From contig NMRA01000529.1 in NCBI GenBank assembly GCA_002633005.1, positions 62,001-126,000 on the forward strand: DNA of 64,000 nucleotides, written 5' to 3'. The DNA is from Phoronis australis. Its lineage: Eukaryota; Phoronida; Phoronidae. Every line of letters starts with the position of its first letter. Within the stretch, counting starts at the first letter, position 1. Positions 13,701 through 25,702 of this stretch are shown here, piece after piece. The notes under the pieces are model-generated. The model did no database searches. It saw only the letters and a program-made list of their open reading frames with translations, and was not told the DNA's origin. The position numbers and the translations under genes are program-made.

Positions 13701-16700
13701 AAGCAATACCATTTCTTGTGAGGCAAGAAAAACTAGTTTTAGTCATAAAATTTAGAAATGGCTCTGTGCTTTTCAAATATGGTTCAAGATTTACAAATAC
13801 GGTGCAAAACATTTGAAACATGGTGACATGGTGTAGTACCATATTTGAATAGATTGAGTGAGGACTCTGTACTAAGAGAACAAAGATAGTTCACTTTAAA
13901 TAACTGAACTTCTTGGTTGTTCCATTGGTGCCTGGGACTCCACTGTGATGAAAACTAACAAGAAACGTTGATATTCGCAATATTCTAGGCTTACGAAAAG
14001 GGTGTTGCTTTGTTCAAGTGGCCTAACGTGTATGACATATGGAACACTTACCTGACCAAGTTTATCGAGCGATTTGTGAGTATCTAAGGCTTTTGTTAGT
14101 GTATTGTGGGAATATTATTTAAAGCAATAAAAACAGCAATCAACAATAATCATAGCCTGGTTTTTCACTGAAGTCAAAGTAGCCACTTCAAGTTATGCTC
14201 ACCCCTGTCTGGGTCATAATGTTGTGTCTCATTCACTAAACTCCAGACTTCTTCTATTTCAAAAAGGGAATTTCTATTCCAGTACCTTTTCAAGTTTGAC
14301 TGCAGATTACAGAATTTGATGCACAAATCAGGCAAAATGGGTGATTTTGATGCTAAATCTTGTGATTTGACACAAAACGTTCCAGAAGGGTGTCAAGTTC
14401 CCCCAGCAAAGTGCCATCTACGGTAGACTCCCGCATCACGTATTTAACTGTCAACTGATGCAGAAATCAGGCAAGACAGGTGATGTTGATGCCAAATCTT
14501 GCCATTTGACTCGGACCATTCTGGAAGGGTGTCAAGTTTTCCCAGCAAAGTGCCATCCATGGTAGACACTCACGGTGCTTATTTATCTGTCATCTTGCTG
14601 TGTTGGGGTTGATGTCAGCTGAGGTTGATTCTAGCCAAGTTTTATTGCCTAATGGGTATAATTCAGGTCACTCTTGGCAGGAAACTTAGCACTAACTGGT
14701 ATACCTTGTATAACAGAGAACTACTGTTTTTTGTGCAACATTCTCATTCAGGCTTTTGCAAAACTGTGTATGACATTGATATTTTTGTTGCAATGAGAAA
14801 TGTGAAAGGCACATTGTGTACCTAGTCTGTAGGTGAGAGCATTTTAGCCTATGAAACGTTTCCTTTCTATGACTTTTTGTATGTGGTCCTGAATAGTAAA
14901 CTGGGTTAAGTTTGATGATATGTGAGGGAAGTTTGGATTAACAGTAAGCCGGGTAGATTTAATATGGGAAGCTTTGTCACTTGTGTGGGAATTTACCTAT
15001 CGAGTGAAGACGATGTTGTTAAAGGTATTTTGATTCTATATGACTGTGCTAGTACGTTATGTGTTATTTGAGCATTTGGGAACTGAAAAATCTGCAATAG
15101 TACTGTCTCTTTCTTTGATATGTATTGTGTATTATGATATCAAAAATCAAAGTTTTGCTTGTATTAAGTAGTGGACATATTGCCTCTAGGGTGGGAAGAA
15201 GCTGGAGAGAGCTCGCGATCTCTTCGAACAGTGTCTTGACGGATGCCCCACAAGGTTTTGCAAACGTAAGTCAGGAAGATTGGTTTCCATGGAGTTTTCT
15301 TGTAATTCTTTGAGTGGGTTACTTATGTGGTTGTTTTATATGTGATTGGTGGAGAATGCACTCACATTTTGTGGATAAGGTCCTTCATGAAATTAGTGAG
15401 GGATTATTGACTGGAAGAATGGACATGTGGACTTAGACAATGGCTTAAGTTAGTTAATTATATGTATTTGAGACAATTACACCAAGTTATCAGAAAAGCT
15501 GACAAGATCTTTACGAAGATTGGCCAATTTTTAAAACCAGCTTCTTTTCAAACAATTTCCTGGTTTGTTTTTGACTGGTTTCCTATACGGATATTCAATG
15601 ACGCAAAACTTTTTGGAAAGTTACTGATTTATGTTTTTAGTTTCAGAAACATTCTTCCTCTGTTCCAATTATTTACAGCAACACTGATGCGACATCAGTG
15701 ATTTAATGTTTGTTTTGTCCCCTTTTGACAGCCATATATTTGTTATATGCCAAGTTAGAGGAAGAGTTTGGCCTAGCTAGGCATGCCATGGCTGTCTATA
15801 ACCGGGCTGTAGAGGCTGTATTACCCGAGGAACAATTTGAGGTAAGTGGAGTTGAGCAGGTATCTCAGACTTGTTGGCTGCTTGTTCAAATTATGACCAG
15901 GTTTTCCATGTTGAATGGAAAGGGTGTGGCCCTCTGCATTTGGAGCAGACTTTGATGTAACCTGCCTCGGACTGACCAGTCAGAACATCTGGTCGAGTGA
16001 AACCAATGAATCTGTGAAGCACGCTACTGACTGGCCAGTGTCGGAAAATCTTTACCCTTTGTGTGGAAGAGTCAAATATAGTTAGGAGACGTTCTGAAAG
16101 TAACTGAGGTAAATTTGGGTTGAGGCAGATTTGCATGGTGACTCAGGGTGACTCCAAGGAAGTCACTATAGTGTAAATAGGGACAAGCATTGTACGGGGT
16201 CGATTAAAAGTTTTTTATTGGGGAGCGTTGAGCCAAACATTTATGTCAGCCTTGCCAAGTATGTTAATTACTATTTTTGCACTGATTGGTTCTCTTTAAG
16301 TGCTTTATTAGGCAGCTTTCTCGGAAACTTGCCGAACTCTGCAAAGTTATGGGGAAAATGTAGAAAAAGTGTTGAATCTTAATACTAAATAGCTCACATA
16401 GTGGCCTAAAGTTGTTGGTGTTAAATGTCCTTGCTTAACTGTGAGATAGAACGTTTTTTTAAAAACTAATGTATCTACTCCTGCAGGTGATGCTCTCAGA
16501 TTTTGGAAAGCCTGGTGTATTTAAGTGAACTTTAGAATATCATCTCAAAATCATAATTATGTATGTTCGTTATTCTACATGCCTTTAATAGGTGATGATC
16601 AAAATGTATGAGTGACTGTGTGAATATTGTGTCTCAAGTTGTTTCACGTGTCTCATTCCAGATGTACAATATCCACATTAAGCGAACAGCTGAAGTGTAC

Positions 16701-19700
16701 GGCATCACGCACACTCGCGCCATCTATGAGAAAGCAATTGAAGTACTGAATGATGAACAGGCGAGGTGAGACACTGTGATGTTGATGTGAGATATTGAAG
16801 ATAAACAATTAGCCGAAATAGCCTCATGAAATAAGCCAAAGTAGTGCATACCATTTAGACAAAATAGGGCAAAGGAAGAACCCAAAATGATCCAAAGCAA
16901 TAAACCAAAATACTTTTAAGTATTAAGGCAAAAAGAATGCAAAGCCATTTAGTCAAAATAGTACCGAATAATAAAATTTTCTTTGTTTTGTCTCAAGCCT
17001 GCTTCTGTATTGGATTCAAAGCTTTGAGAAACTAATAAATTTAGACATCTTTGAAACATTTACCAGCTTCATTTTGATAACAAACATCAGTGTCTACGCT
17101 GCCATCTCTGAAGTTAATATGCAAAATGGCTTCTGTACTGAGATTGAATGAGCAGTTTGATGTTGAAAATACTGTGCAATCACATGGTTGTTTGGCTCTT
17201 TTTTCTTGGGAACTTTTTAATACATAGTTGTGATAAAACTAAAGCTGGTTTGATTGGATTCTCTCAAACAATTACTTTACAGTAACACCTGGCAGTTGCC
17301 CACTTATATCTGTCGGTGAACATAGACATGTTGTCAGCAAATTTGCTCACAGCAAAACAGATACAGACTAATTATTTTACACTATGAGACAACTCAGCAT
17401 CCTGTTTTGGGATATGTCTGCTGAGATTGCTTTGTTTCATGGATAAGTGTCTTATCATACAGGGAGATGTGTGTGAGGTTCGCTGACATGGAGAGAAGAC
17501 TGGGTGAAATTGACCGAGCACGGCGTATCTACGCTCACTGCTCACAGATGTGTGACCCAAGGGTAAGTCAAGCCAACAGACTTAGTTAAAGTAACATAAA
17601 GCGATCAGGCTTAACTTGCTTGACTACATATGGTTGATATTGCTCTGTCAACTTATTTGATCAATAACTGTGACTGTGTATGTGCGTCAACATGTGTCTG
17701 CCTTTCTCTAGGTGACCAGTTCCTTCTGGCAAACTTGGAAAGATTTTGAAATCAAACATGGCAACGAGGACACTGTTCGTGAAATGTTGAGGATCAAGCG
17801 TAGTGTGCAAGCCATCTATAACACACAGGTGGGTCCCATGGTTATCTTTAAATATTTGATTCAGTTCCCTGGCAATCCATTTTCTACAGGCTATTCAGTT
17901 GCAACCCTTGACTGAATTCAGAAACCCTTGGTTATGGCGTGCTGTTCATCATTTGGACACCTAAGTAATGTAAGCTGTCAGGCAACATGGGTGTCTTTTT
18001 TAACTTCCTAGAAACATCTCTGGAGCTCATTGGCCTGTACCAGGGCCTGCTTCCTGAGGAGGTTTGTGTTCTGAAATTTGCGGTTCATTTAGCTCTAGGT
18101 ATAAGAGAAATTTATAGGAATGCCTTGCACATGTTTTGGTTAGACCAGTTCTTAGATATTTGATGCAGTATGTCACTTGGCATGGGGTGTCATTTGATGC
18201 AGTATGTCACTTGGCATGGGGTGTCATTTTATGCTGTTTGCTGCAATGCATGATTGTGTTGGTGCAGGATTACTGTAAACCGCTAACAGAAGGCCCAGAA
18301 TATGGAATAGAGAGCTACAAACTTTGAAAACATGACGTAAATTGTAGGTATGCTGTGGTGATTTTTATGGCTGTTAGAAATAACACTTCGCCATCTGTTG
18401 TCTGTTTACAGGTGAACTTCATGTCTGCCCAGATGTTAGCGGCACAATCTGGTGGGGAACCAGCAGCAACAGGTTAGTTGATGAGCTCTTTTGCTTGTTA
18501 TTGGTCTTTGGTGATATATCTTTTCAGCATTCCAGAAATCTGTACCATGATAAGAGCAGGTGAGCATGACCTTTATGTGTGCACTGACCGGGTCACACCT
18601 CACTGGATGAGTCTTCCAAGAACCCTCCATTTTGTTATGGAATTATTATTGAATGAAGTATTACGGTAGTTCTTGCATGGGACTGTTTTGTTTTAGTCCA
18701 GTTTCAAGACTGTTTATCCTGAATATGGAAAATCAAATGGAAGCTGTAAGTGATGGCATTCTTTCCACCTACAGAAGACAGTGAAGCTGATGAAATGAAG
18801 AAACTGGAGGAGAAAGCAATGGCTCTGGCTGAAGAGTCTATGAAAGACAAAGCCAAACCAGACAAAGGCATTCTGTTTGTCAGGTAATGCATAGTCTCAG
18901 CTTATGGCTGTTAATGAGCAACTAGTATTAGGCTTTGCATGACAAAACAAATCACTGAACCAGCTTTAAACTTTTGAGCGTGCTTGCTCTGTCATTTTGA
19001 ACTTTGTTCAAGAAATAGATTGAGAAGCATTCAAGATCTATAATAATTGTGGTTCCTCACTTGAGTCTTGGAGTGTATTTCAAAGAGTGAGTTCTTTGCC
19101 AGAACAATAAGATCATACGAGCTGAATGACCACCTCTGATTGAGGTCATTGGTTAAGGTCTGAGCTCATCCAGTGAGCTGATTGATTGAGCTCAGTGGTT
19201 GGCCAGGCTGAAATGGTATGAAACTTTCTGTTTCTATTCGAAAAGTGAAATTTCTCTTGCAAGTGTTGTGTATTTTTGGAGTACATCCCTTCTCATCCTG
19301 AACAGTATCGTAGAACACATGTCAAGTGACTGACTGTAAAAATGACATCATGATAATTGTGTTAAAATGAAACAATGAAACAATTACATGAATCACTAAA
19401 CTTTTGGAGCTTGTAAAAGAGGAGTGAACCCTACACTACATTATGGAGGAATGAATGTGTACTGGGTGTGTCTTCACTTTATATCACAAAGGAATGTATT
19501 TACAATGATTGCAGTAATAACATGTTATAATGAGAATAGTATTATAACCATGTTGAAGCATTAATATGTAGAACTTAAATTTATTTCCTTTGAGGGCATT
19601 CATTACTCTGCTGAAATTTTGGTGTTAATAGAGTCTGTAAATATTGAAGGTTTCACCCAAAGTTCTCTAAATGGTTGACAATCATTCACTACAACCTGTA

Positions 19701-22319
19701 TGACCCTTTGCCCCTGTAGGAGCGACGCTACTGAGGAGGAGCTAGGGGAGGCAACCAAGATGACGAATCCTGAGGAGATCAACATTGACGACGACTACAG
19801 TAGTGATGAGGATGCCAATGTGGAGGGTACGTATCTCTACTAGGGTAGTGATGAGGATGCCAATGTGGAGGGTACGTATCTCTACTAGGGTAGTGATGAG
19901 GATGCCAATGTTGAGGGTACGTATCTCTACTAGGGTAGTGATGAGGATGCCAATGTGGAGGGTACGTATCTCTACTAGGGTAGTGATGAGGAGGCCAATG
20001 TGGAGGGTACGTATCTCTACTTTACTGCTATATAACCTTCTGCACAGCACCCCAAAACAATCAAAATCATTATCCTTCTCAAGTCATCAGTCTCATTTGA
20101 TTAGAGTTCATGTATGTGGGAGTGTATTTCAACTCCTAGACAGGAGGCTGAGTCAGTCACTTTCCAACTGTGAGGGACAGTGTTTTATTCCACAGATACG
20201 ACTGGAGCATAGTCTTTTGAAGGCCTTGCTTAAGGACTCATTGTCATGACTTTAGCAGGTTGGGATTGAACCCGCAACCTCTTGGTTGAGATGCATCACG
20301 GTTACCTCTCTGTCAAGCCAAATGGTCCAAATTTGTTATAGTAACCATCTGTGATTACTGGATATGAATTTTTTGTGAATCAAAGCTCTTACGGTCGACA
20401 TTACGCAGTGACAGCATCGCCAGTTTAGTTTGTTTTTAAAGAAATTAGCTGTTATGTTGTGCAACATTAATGCTGTATTAGATTACCTTAGTTTGAATTT
20501 TTACCACAGAACACAACGAAAAACATCAGACAATTTAGCACTTCTCTGTCATTACTGTTATGGTGGATCTTCTTTAAAAAACAGACTTCAACTCTTAGCG
20601 ACTTGAAATATAATGGGTGTCAACCCATAAAAGTATATATCTTTAGAAAGTTTGGAATGTGAGGAACTATAAAAATGGAAAAATCAATGGTCAATCCTGT
20701 TGTACACAGATTTTTTTCCAAAAAGCCACCTTTTTAAAAAAGTAGCTTCGGACCACGAGCTCTCACTGAACAGTTGGCATAACCAGCCAAAAACTGTCTC
20801 AAAATCACACTTCTATCTATGAACTGAATAACAGTGTCTCAGATTTCAGATACATGGTTATTTTTTTTTCATTCTAATATAATCAGTTTCATTGTAAACC
20901 ATAATTGAATAAGCAGAGCAAAGTCTGCCATAAAATCAAAACTATACCCGGTATCAAAAATCTGAGGCACTGTTTTGTGCACAAACCTTTATAGAACTTG
21001 CAAGGTAATTTCTTTTCTCTGTGACTGCTTGGTCAAATTAGAAACACAACATACAGCCACGATGTGAATATGAAAATATGAAGTAGGTTGAAAATTGCAA
21101 AAGGCTTTTAACTATGAGTTTTTGTGTCGAAACGGATCCCGGTAAGTCACTCAATCGTGTGCAGTAATATCATGATGTGGTGTTGGGGAATAAGACTGCA
21201 TGATGCGGGCTATGTGAGCCCCCAAGTTAAATTTTAGTGCAACCTGTTTGTAGAATTGTTTGGTTTTCACGTTTACAAGTCATCAGCGAATACAACTGTA
21301 CTCTGTTCAACATAGATGATGTTGAAATAGCATTGTTATTTAGTTCCTGTTATATATTAGCACAGCTAGGAGCATGCAAAAAAATACAACAGTCTTTAAA
21401 TTTCATGTTTTGAGCTTTTTTAGCAATGTACATCTAACTTGTTTCGCAAAACCCTGTTCCTCATCACCTCATGTGCAAAAAGCGCCATCTTTAGCTAATT
21501 TGAAATCGGTGGAGAATAGGATTGACCAATAATTTTCTCATTTCTATCGTTTTCCTCTCGTTCAAAACTTTCAAATATAGTTTGTCATGCATTGTGTTTC
21601 AAGTTATTAAGAGTTGAAGTCGTTTTCCAAACAAGGTTCCAGGGTAACCTTAACAGGTAGTTTCTTTTATGGCAGCAAATGTCTAATTGTAGAATGGGTA
21701 GGTCACCTTGTTAACATGCCTGTGAATTCCCCCATCAGTCATTAGGGAAGACTAGCTTGACAATGAATTTTACTTGTGCTTGACCGTCATAACGGGGAAT
21801 TCATGGTCGCGTTGTCAGAATAGTTTTAGATTGAACCGTGCGTCTTCATGAAACTTCATGGAAATGAATGTTAATAGAAACTAGTTTAACCAAAACCTTG
21901 GATTGCTTGATCAACGTTCTACATGTATTACTAGAGGACATCTACTGTTGATATTCATAAGTGGTTGGTTATTGTGACGTTAGCATTTCACGAGATGAGC
22001 GCATCAATGTTTTTATATTGATTTCATGTATTAGATAACAGACATGTTCAGCTAATAAGCAAAACTTTAAAAATATTAGTTTTAAATATTAGTTGACATG
22101 TAAACCTAAGCTCCTCCTATTTCGGACAATACAAAATCAGCTGGGTTAAAGTTAAATCCATGCTTGACTATTATTTAGGGTTCTTGTTTGTTGCCAAAAA
22201 TAAATGAAGATAGCGTGATTTTATGAAGGCAATTCTAATCAATTTCAGAAGTGTCCCTTCCCACTCATGCTGTGCCCAGTGAAGTCTTTGGTGGTCTTGC
22301 GCTCGAGGAAGATGATTGA
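4777..22319 (+). CDS. XAB2: Pre-mRNA-splicing factor SYF1 / XAB2, 22 exons, N-terminus missing
   Basis: HAT-repeat scaffold protein. In known animals XAB2 sits in the spliceosome's intron-binding complex with Aquarius and also works in transcription-coupled nucleotide excision repair with XPA and CSA/CSB. Exons: 4777-4925, 5568-5691, 6467-6664, 7327-7461, 7959-8123, 8300-8444, 9233-9384, 9936-10055, 10732-10832, 11265-11340, 11920-12006, 12678-12791, 13989-14075, 15190-15265, 15732-15841, 16662-16765, 17463-17562, 17712-17828, 18412-18472, 18775-18883, 19720-19826, 22249-22319. All introns are GT-AG and phases join without a shift, giving 835 residues plus TGA; human XAB2 is 855. It aligns end to end, from [11 protein letters not shown] at the start, through [32 protein letters not shown] and [11 protein letters not shown], to an acidic tail ending ALEEDD. 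Only about 20 N-terminal codons are absent. No disabling change was seen. Confidence 0.96.
6965..7030. repeat. Dispersed repeat fragment (also at 21728-21792)
   Basis: A roughly 65-bp stretch of intron 3 ('ccccatccgtcatgagggaa' ... 'ggccgtcat') resembles 21728-21792 in intron 21 ('ccccatcagtcattagggaa' ... 'gaccgtcat'). Function unknown. Confidence 0.4.
7120..7290 (+). pseudogene. Two decayed copies of XAB2 exon 4 in intron 3
   Basis: The true exon 4 (7327-7461) opens with 'ccagccagagaactca' then 'tatatagactatctcat'. The stretch at 7213-7285 repeats the first 16 bases exactly and continues with recognisable but mutated sequence (including 'cacctggatgactgc' against 'cgactggatgaagctgc'). A weaker copy lies at 7122-7182 (cagagaattgagag, tatataggccttctcat). 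Both have an in-frame TAG early on, so neither can substitute for exon 4. They look like remnants of a tandem exon duplication. Confidence 0.6.
10188..10436. repeat. Two short tandem duplications in XAB2 intron 8
   Basis: About 10189-10217 and 10231-10259 share 'cttaatcttctgat' followed by 'aagctca'. Then 10347-10393 and 10394-10436 are a 47-bp tandem duplication ('gtgtgaacgtcatac', 'attggttcattttacatgac'). Confidence 0.7.
11721..11915 (+). repeat. 24-bp minisatellite ending at the exon 11 acceptor
   Basis: About eight copies of a 24-bp unit (atggtcgtttgatctcttga + cttc) fill the last 200 bases of XAB2 intron 10. The last unit (gatctcttgacttc) runs straight into 'tttgtag' at 11913-11919. The final repeat copy therefore supplies the pyrimidine-rich tract of the exon 11 acceptor. 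Confidence 0.85.
14317..14595. repeat. 139-bp tandem duplication in XAB2 intron 13
   Basis: Two diverged copies, 14317-14455 and 14456-14595, share 'aaatcaggcaa', 'ccagcaaagtgccatc' and 'ggtagac' at a constant 139-bp offset. No coding reading is shared. Confidence 0.75.
18161..18228. repeat. 34-bp tandem duplication in XAB2 intron 18
   Basis: Two copies of a 34-bp unit containing 'tgatgcagtatgtcacttgg' start at 18161 and 18195. Confidence 0.8.
19801..20020 (+). repeat. 45-bp minisatellite copying XAB2 exon 21's end and 5' splice site
   Basis: Five copies start at 19801, 19846, 19891, 19936 and 19981. Each contains the last coding bases of exon 21 (tagtgatgaggatgccaatg, then tggagg) and the donor 'gtacgt', so five near-identical 5' splice sites stand 45 bp apart. 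Only the first (exon end 19826) leads to the full C-terminus: reading into a later copy meets an in-frame TAG (ctctactag) a few codons on. The fourth copy is like the first, the third has a ttgagg variant and the last reads gaggaggcc. Confidence 0.9.
20105..20330 (-). mobile_element. tRNA-derived SINE in XAB2 intron 21
   Basis: On the - strand, about 20320-20255 shows an A-box-like 'tggcttgacagagagg' and a B-box-like 'gggttcaatccc', the spacing of a leucine/serine-like tRNA head, followed by unrelated sequence. Taken as a SINE; the 3' limit is uncertain. Confidence 0.5.
20585..21625. repeat. Long inverted repeat element in XAB2 intron 21
   Basis: About 20585-20700 matches the reverse complement of about 21525-21620: shared 'gacttcaactctta', 'aacttgaaa'/'gacttgaaa' and 'tggtcaatcct', with gaps. 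Nested inside, 20831-20853 (cagtgtctcagatttcagat) is inverted at 20951-20975. This is the layout of a decayed non-autonomous DNA element; no transposase was found. Confidence 0.55.
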
Positions 22320-24100
22320 GATGAGATGGGGAACAGTTATTAGTGAATTGAATCAACTTGCCAACTGAGAAGAGAACTGTCACAAAGTGAAGAGATAGCC
22401 TTGCATTTAATGTTATACCATATAATCGAATATCCTGGTTAATTTCACGAAATGTCAAAAAATTATGAAATCCATCTACATTAACCCGCATAATGTCATG
22501 ATTTGTTGCCATATTCCCAGATATTGCCATTAAAAATCACCTAAGTTGATTCCCACTGCTTATTAGCATTTGCGCCTTTGCTTCTCTGGCTAAAAACTAA
22601 TATAATTCAGCATAAATTAATTTTCCTTAAAAGATCTGTGTGTCTAGAGTAAAAGTCAAGTCATTTCTTGTTCACCTTTCTTACTCTGACACTCTGTACT
22701 CTGCATGACTAGCTTTATAAGAGTAGTTATGATCACCCCTAAGTCGCTCTGTACTCTGCATGACTAGCTTTATAAGAGTAGTTATGATCACCCCTAAGTC
22801 GCTCTGTACTCGGCATGACTAGCTTTATAAGAGTGGTTATGATCACCCCAATGTCGAAATGTCCTACGTGGATAATCTAGGGTAATGTAATATCTCCCTA
22901 TTATCATAATTTATGTGGAAACCCAGGGCATTAAGTGTGCTCCTCTGTAGAGTTTGTTGAAGTCTTGTGAAATGTGTTGATTCTCACTGAAGTTAATGGT
23001 AACTGCGCTTAGGTGAAATTGTTACACTAACAGTCTGAAGCAATAAAGGACGGTCAGTTAAGCCTAGAAGTCGTCTCTAAATTGAGTAACCAACCAGAGA
23101 TCGTTGTTACGATGGTGAAACGCCTGAATCAAGTTCTTTAACAAGAGGGGCCTGTTTATTTCTTCATTTGGTTTGTGACGTAGTCGATAAATGTGGACGT
23201 GGTTGGTCAAATGGTTATTTGTCTAACGAATAGAGGATGGGTAGGAATATCCGTGGCGTCTCAGATGTGAGGCTGAGGGGGGGTTGGGATCTTAGGGAGC
23301 ATATGGCGTCCGGCGAGGGTATGTGGGAAAGAGGTTGTGGTGTAAAATGGTTATGACCCTAGTTTGTGGAACCAACTCGGCCTTTTCCCCACTCGGCCAA
23401 TGTGAACTCACTTATTTCTCTCTTGTTTTGATTTTTCCGTTGGGTGCTCTGGAGAAGTTCCTGTATGTCTGGCATGGAAAGTTTATTTCCGAAATTATAT
23501 TGAGGCGTACCATGTGCTGATCTTTAAGTGTATTTATATCTATATTTAACATTTTCCACTGATAGCACACATATTTCAATTATCCATTAACAAAATGGGC
23601 CCTAAACAAATATAGATTTGTTGATTATTATTTCGTTGAACAAAGAAAACAGATCAGCCAGGCGATTATTCAGTACTCTTACAGTGTTAGAAAATTGCGT
23701 ATTCTGTGTCATCGCTTACTGCAAAAAAGTGACCAGTAGGGCGGTTGCAGTCCGGAAGGATGTGGACGCATGTGCATCCAATGTTATGGATTTTTTTCAG
23801 TTTGGTACATTCTGATGTTTTCGAGTTTAAAGGAACATTGACGTCATAGTGGAAGTGAAATATAGTATTCTCGTGTGTATGGTCATGGTCTGTGTTTATC
23901 CTGCCCTTTAAAAAGCTGTCGCCAAACAACTATACATTGACCACGCGACCACCGCGTGGAGAGTTTGTTGCCTGAGCCTTTCTGAGGTTGTCTATGAACC
24001 TAGAAAAACGTCTAAATTGCACATTTTTGGAACGTCATTTCTCAGGAATAGCTGATCGTATTCACGTGAGACTTTCAGATACTATGCTTTATGCACTGTT
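22320..24100. other. Downstream of XAB2; 3' UTR and intergenic DNA
   Basis: No gene is recognised. It includes a likely XAB2 3' UTR. The first canonical AATAAA is at 23042-23047, about 720 bases after the stop, with an ATTAAA at 22529-22534 as an alternative. The rest is unique-looking sequence with short open frames of no recognisable family. Confidence 0.5.
22692..22856. repeat. 55-bp tandem repeat, three copies
   Basis: Units begin at 22692, 22747 and 22802 (ctctgtactctgcatgacta...), nearly identical, inside the probable 3' UTR of XAB2. Confidence 0.9.
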
Positions 24101-25138
24101 ATCCAAAAGTGGGAATCGCATTTAGACCGTCCTACTTTTACATGAGAGGCTATCAAAAATAGAAATTATACTATTTTAATTTTAAATAAAGAGAAATTAC
24201 ATGATGATTTAGAAATCAGTGCATTCTTTAGATTTCATCTTGAACATTTGTGTCAAATGAAATTTAGTCATGTTATTGATACAGTTGTTTTTCTGGGAAT
24301 GTGCTTTTTTGTTTATTTGTTTGTTTGCTCAATTTTTATAAAAAGACATGATCACGTGACCTAAATAATGGCAGATTGGTCGAGTCACGCATCAAAATTT
24401 ACAGGCTTTCAACTTTTAGAAAATATTAATAATTATTATTATAATTTTACTGAGTTGAAATCTTACTGAGATTTGACTTAGCTAAAAATTCTTCAGGGAG
24501 GTCAATTCAATACAAAACAAACGAAAAAACCTTTATTACGTACGTTGAATTTTTAGGTTCCCTGAGGGGACCCTATAGGAAGCTACTGGACTAATAATCG
24601 GCTTTACCACCGAAGCTCGCACTGTGGTAGTAATCTTCTAAGCAACCAAAATTTTAAGGAATGTGATGAATGACTTCAATGGAGGTTGGGTGGACACGTG
24701 ACCAGAGCACAGGACAACAGATGGACAAAAAGATGCACAGATAGACCGGGATCCCAGAGCTTTTTTGGGCATGAAAAGGTAACCAATTTTCTTTGGTGCC
24801 ACAGTGCTCTGTGTGTATCCTGATGCTTGGAAATGGCCGTCTGGCAGGTTCGCTCTGGTGGGTGTTGTCAGGGGAGCCAAGAGAATGACACTCGAAAATT
24901 GAGCTAGATCAACTTTTCTGGTAACCACTTCAAACTGCCTTGGATACCTACTACGTAATCCACTGTATCAAAATTGGCCACTGCCAGACAATTTCAGTGG
25001 TGGGGACTACCCGCCAGATGAACNAGTTGTTTTTCTGGGAATGTGCTTTTTTGTTTATTTGTTTGTTTGCTCAATTTTTATAAAAAGACATGATCACGTG
25101 ACCTAAATAATGGCAGATTGGTCGAGTCACGCATCAAA

Positions 25139-25240
25139 ATTTACAGGCTTTCAACTTTTAGAAAATATTTTAATATTTTCTAAAAGTTGAAAGCCTGTAA
25201 AATTATAATAATAATTATTAAAATAATTATTATTATAATT
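25139..25240. repeat. Double fold-back palindrome
   Basis: In the first copy (24399-24450) a 31-bp sequence X is followed by an AT-rich sequence Y. Here the order is X (25139-25169), X inverted (25172-25202), Y inverted (about 25201-25219), then Y (25222-25240). This gives two adjacent hairpins with near-perfect arms. Confidence 0.85.
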
Positions 25241-25469
25241 TTACTGAGTTGAAATCTTACTGAGATTTGACTTAGCTAAAAATTCTTCAGGGAGGTCAAT
25301 TCAATACAAAACAAACGAAAAAAACCTTTATTACGTACGTTGAATTTTTAGGTTCCCTAAGGGGACCCTATAGGAAGCTACTGGACTAATAATCGGCTTT
25401 ACCACCGAAGCTTGCACTGTGGTAGTAATCTTCTAAGCAACCAAAATTTTAAGGAATGTGATGAATGAC

Positions 25470-25702
25470 TTCAATGGAGGTTGGGTGGACACGTGACCAG
25501 AGCACAGGACAACAGATGGACAAAAAGATGCACAGAGTGGCAACCCAGATATGGAAAGAGATCAAGAAGACGGCCCCAAGCCAGGTGGAGAAATGACATC
25601 GTGAAGACGAGAGGTACAACGTGGATTAGAGCGGCAAGAGACAGGACAAATTGGAAGGCATTGTCGGAGAGCTACATTCTGCAGTGGATGAACAATGCCT
25701 AG
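25470..25702 (+). pseudogene. 3' tail of a LINE reverse transcriptase ORF
   Basis: The reading starting near 25481 contains WTKRCTEWQPRYGKRSR, then RPQARWRNDI, and ends in LQWMNNA. This is the Trp/Arg-rich C-terminal signature found after the reverse transcriptase domain in many invertebrate non-LTR retrotransposons (pattern GHV.R..D.RWT...TEW.PR.GKR..GRP..RW.DDI). Only about the last 75 residues are present, so it is a 5'-truncated insertion. The corresponding site in the second duplicated block (about 58110-58195) lacks it. The first copy at about 24678 is broken off after about 25 residues. Confidence 0.75.

Noticed and set aside
16800-16990. Repeated 'agccaaaatag'-like motif in XAB2 intron 16
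   Set aside because: Only loose A-rich similarity without a constant period.
19742-20249. Repetitive open frames on both strands (102 and 154 codons)
   Set aside because: They are produced by the 45-bp minisatellite, a multiple of three, and only reflect its periodicity.
25481-25702. Host gene encoding an Arg/Trp-rich protein
   Set aside because: It matches the C-terminal signature of LINE reverse transcriptases and is a truncated insertion.
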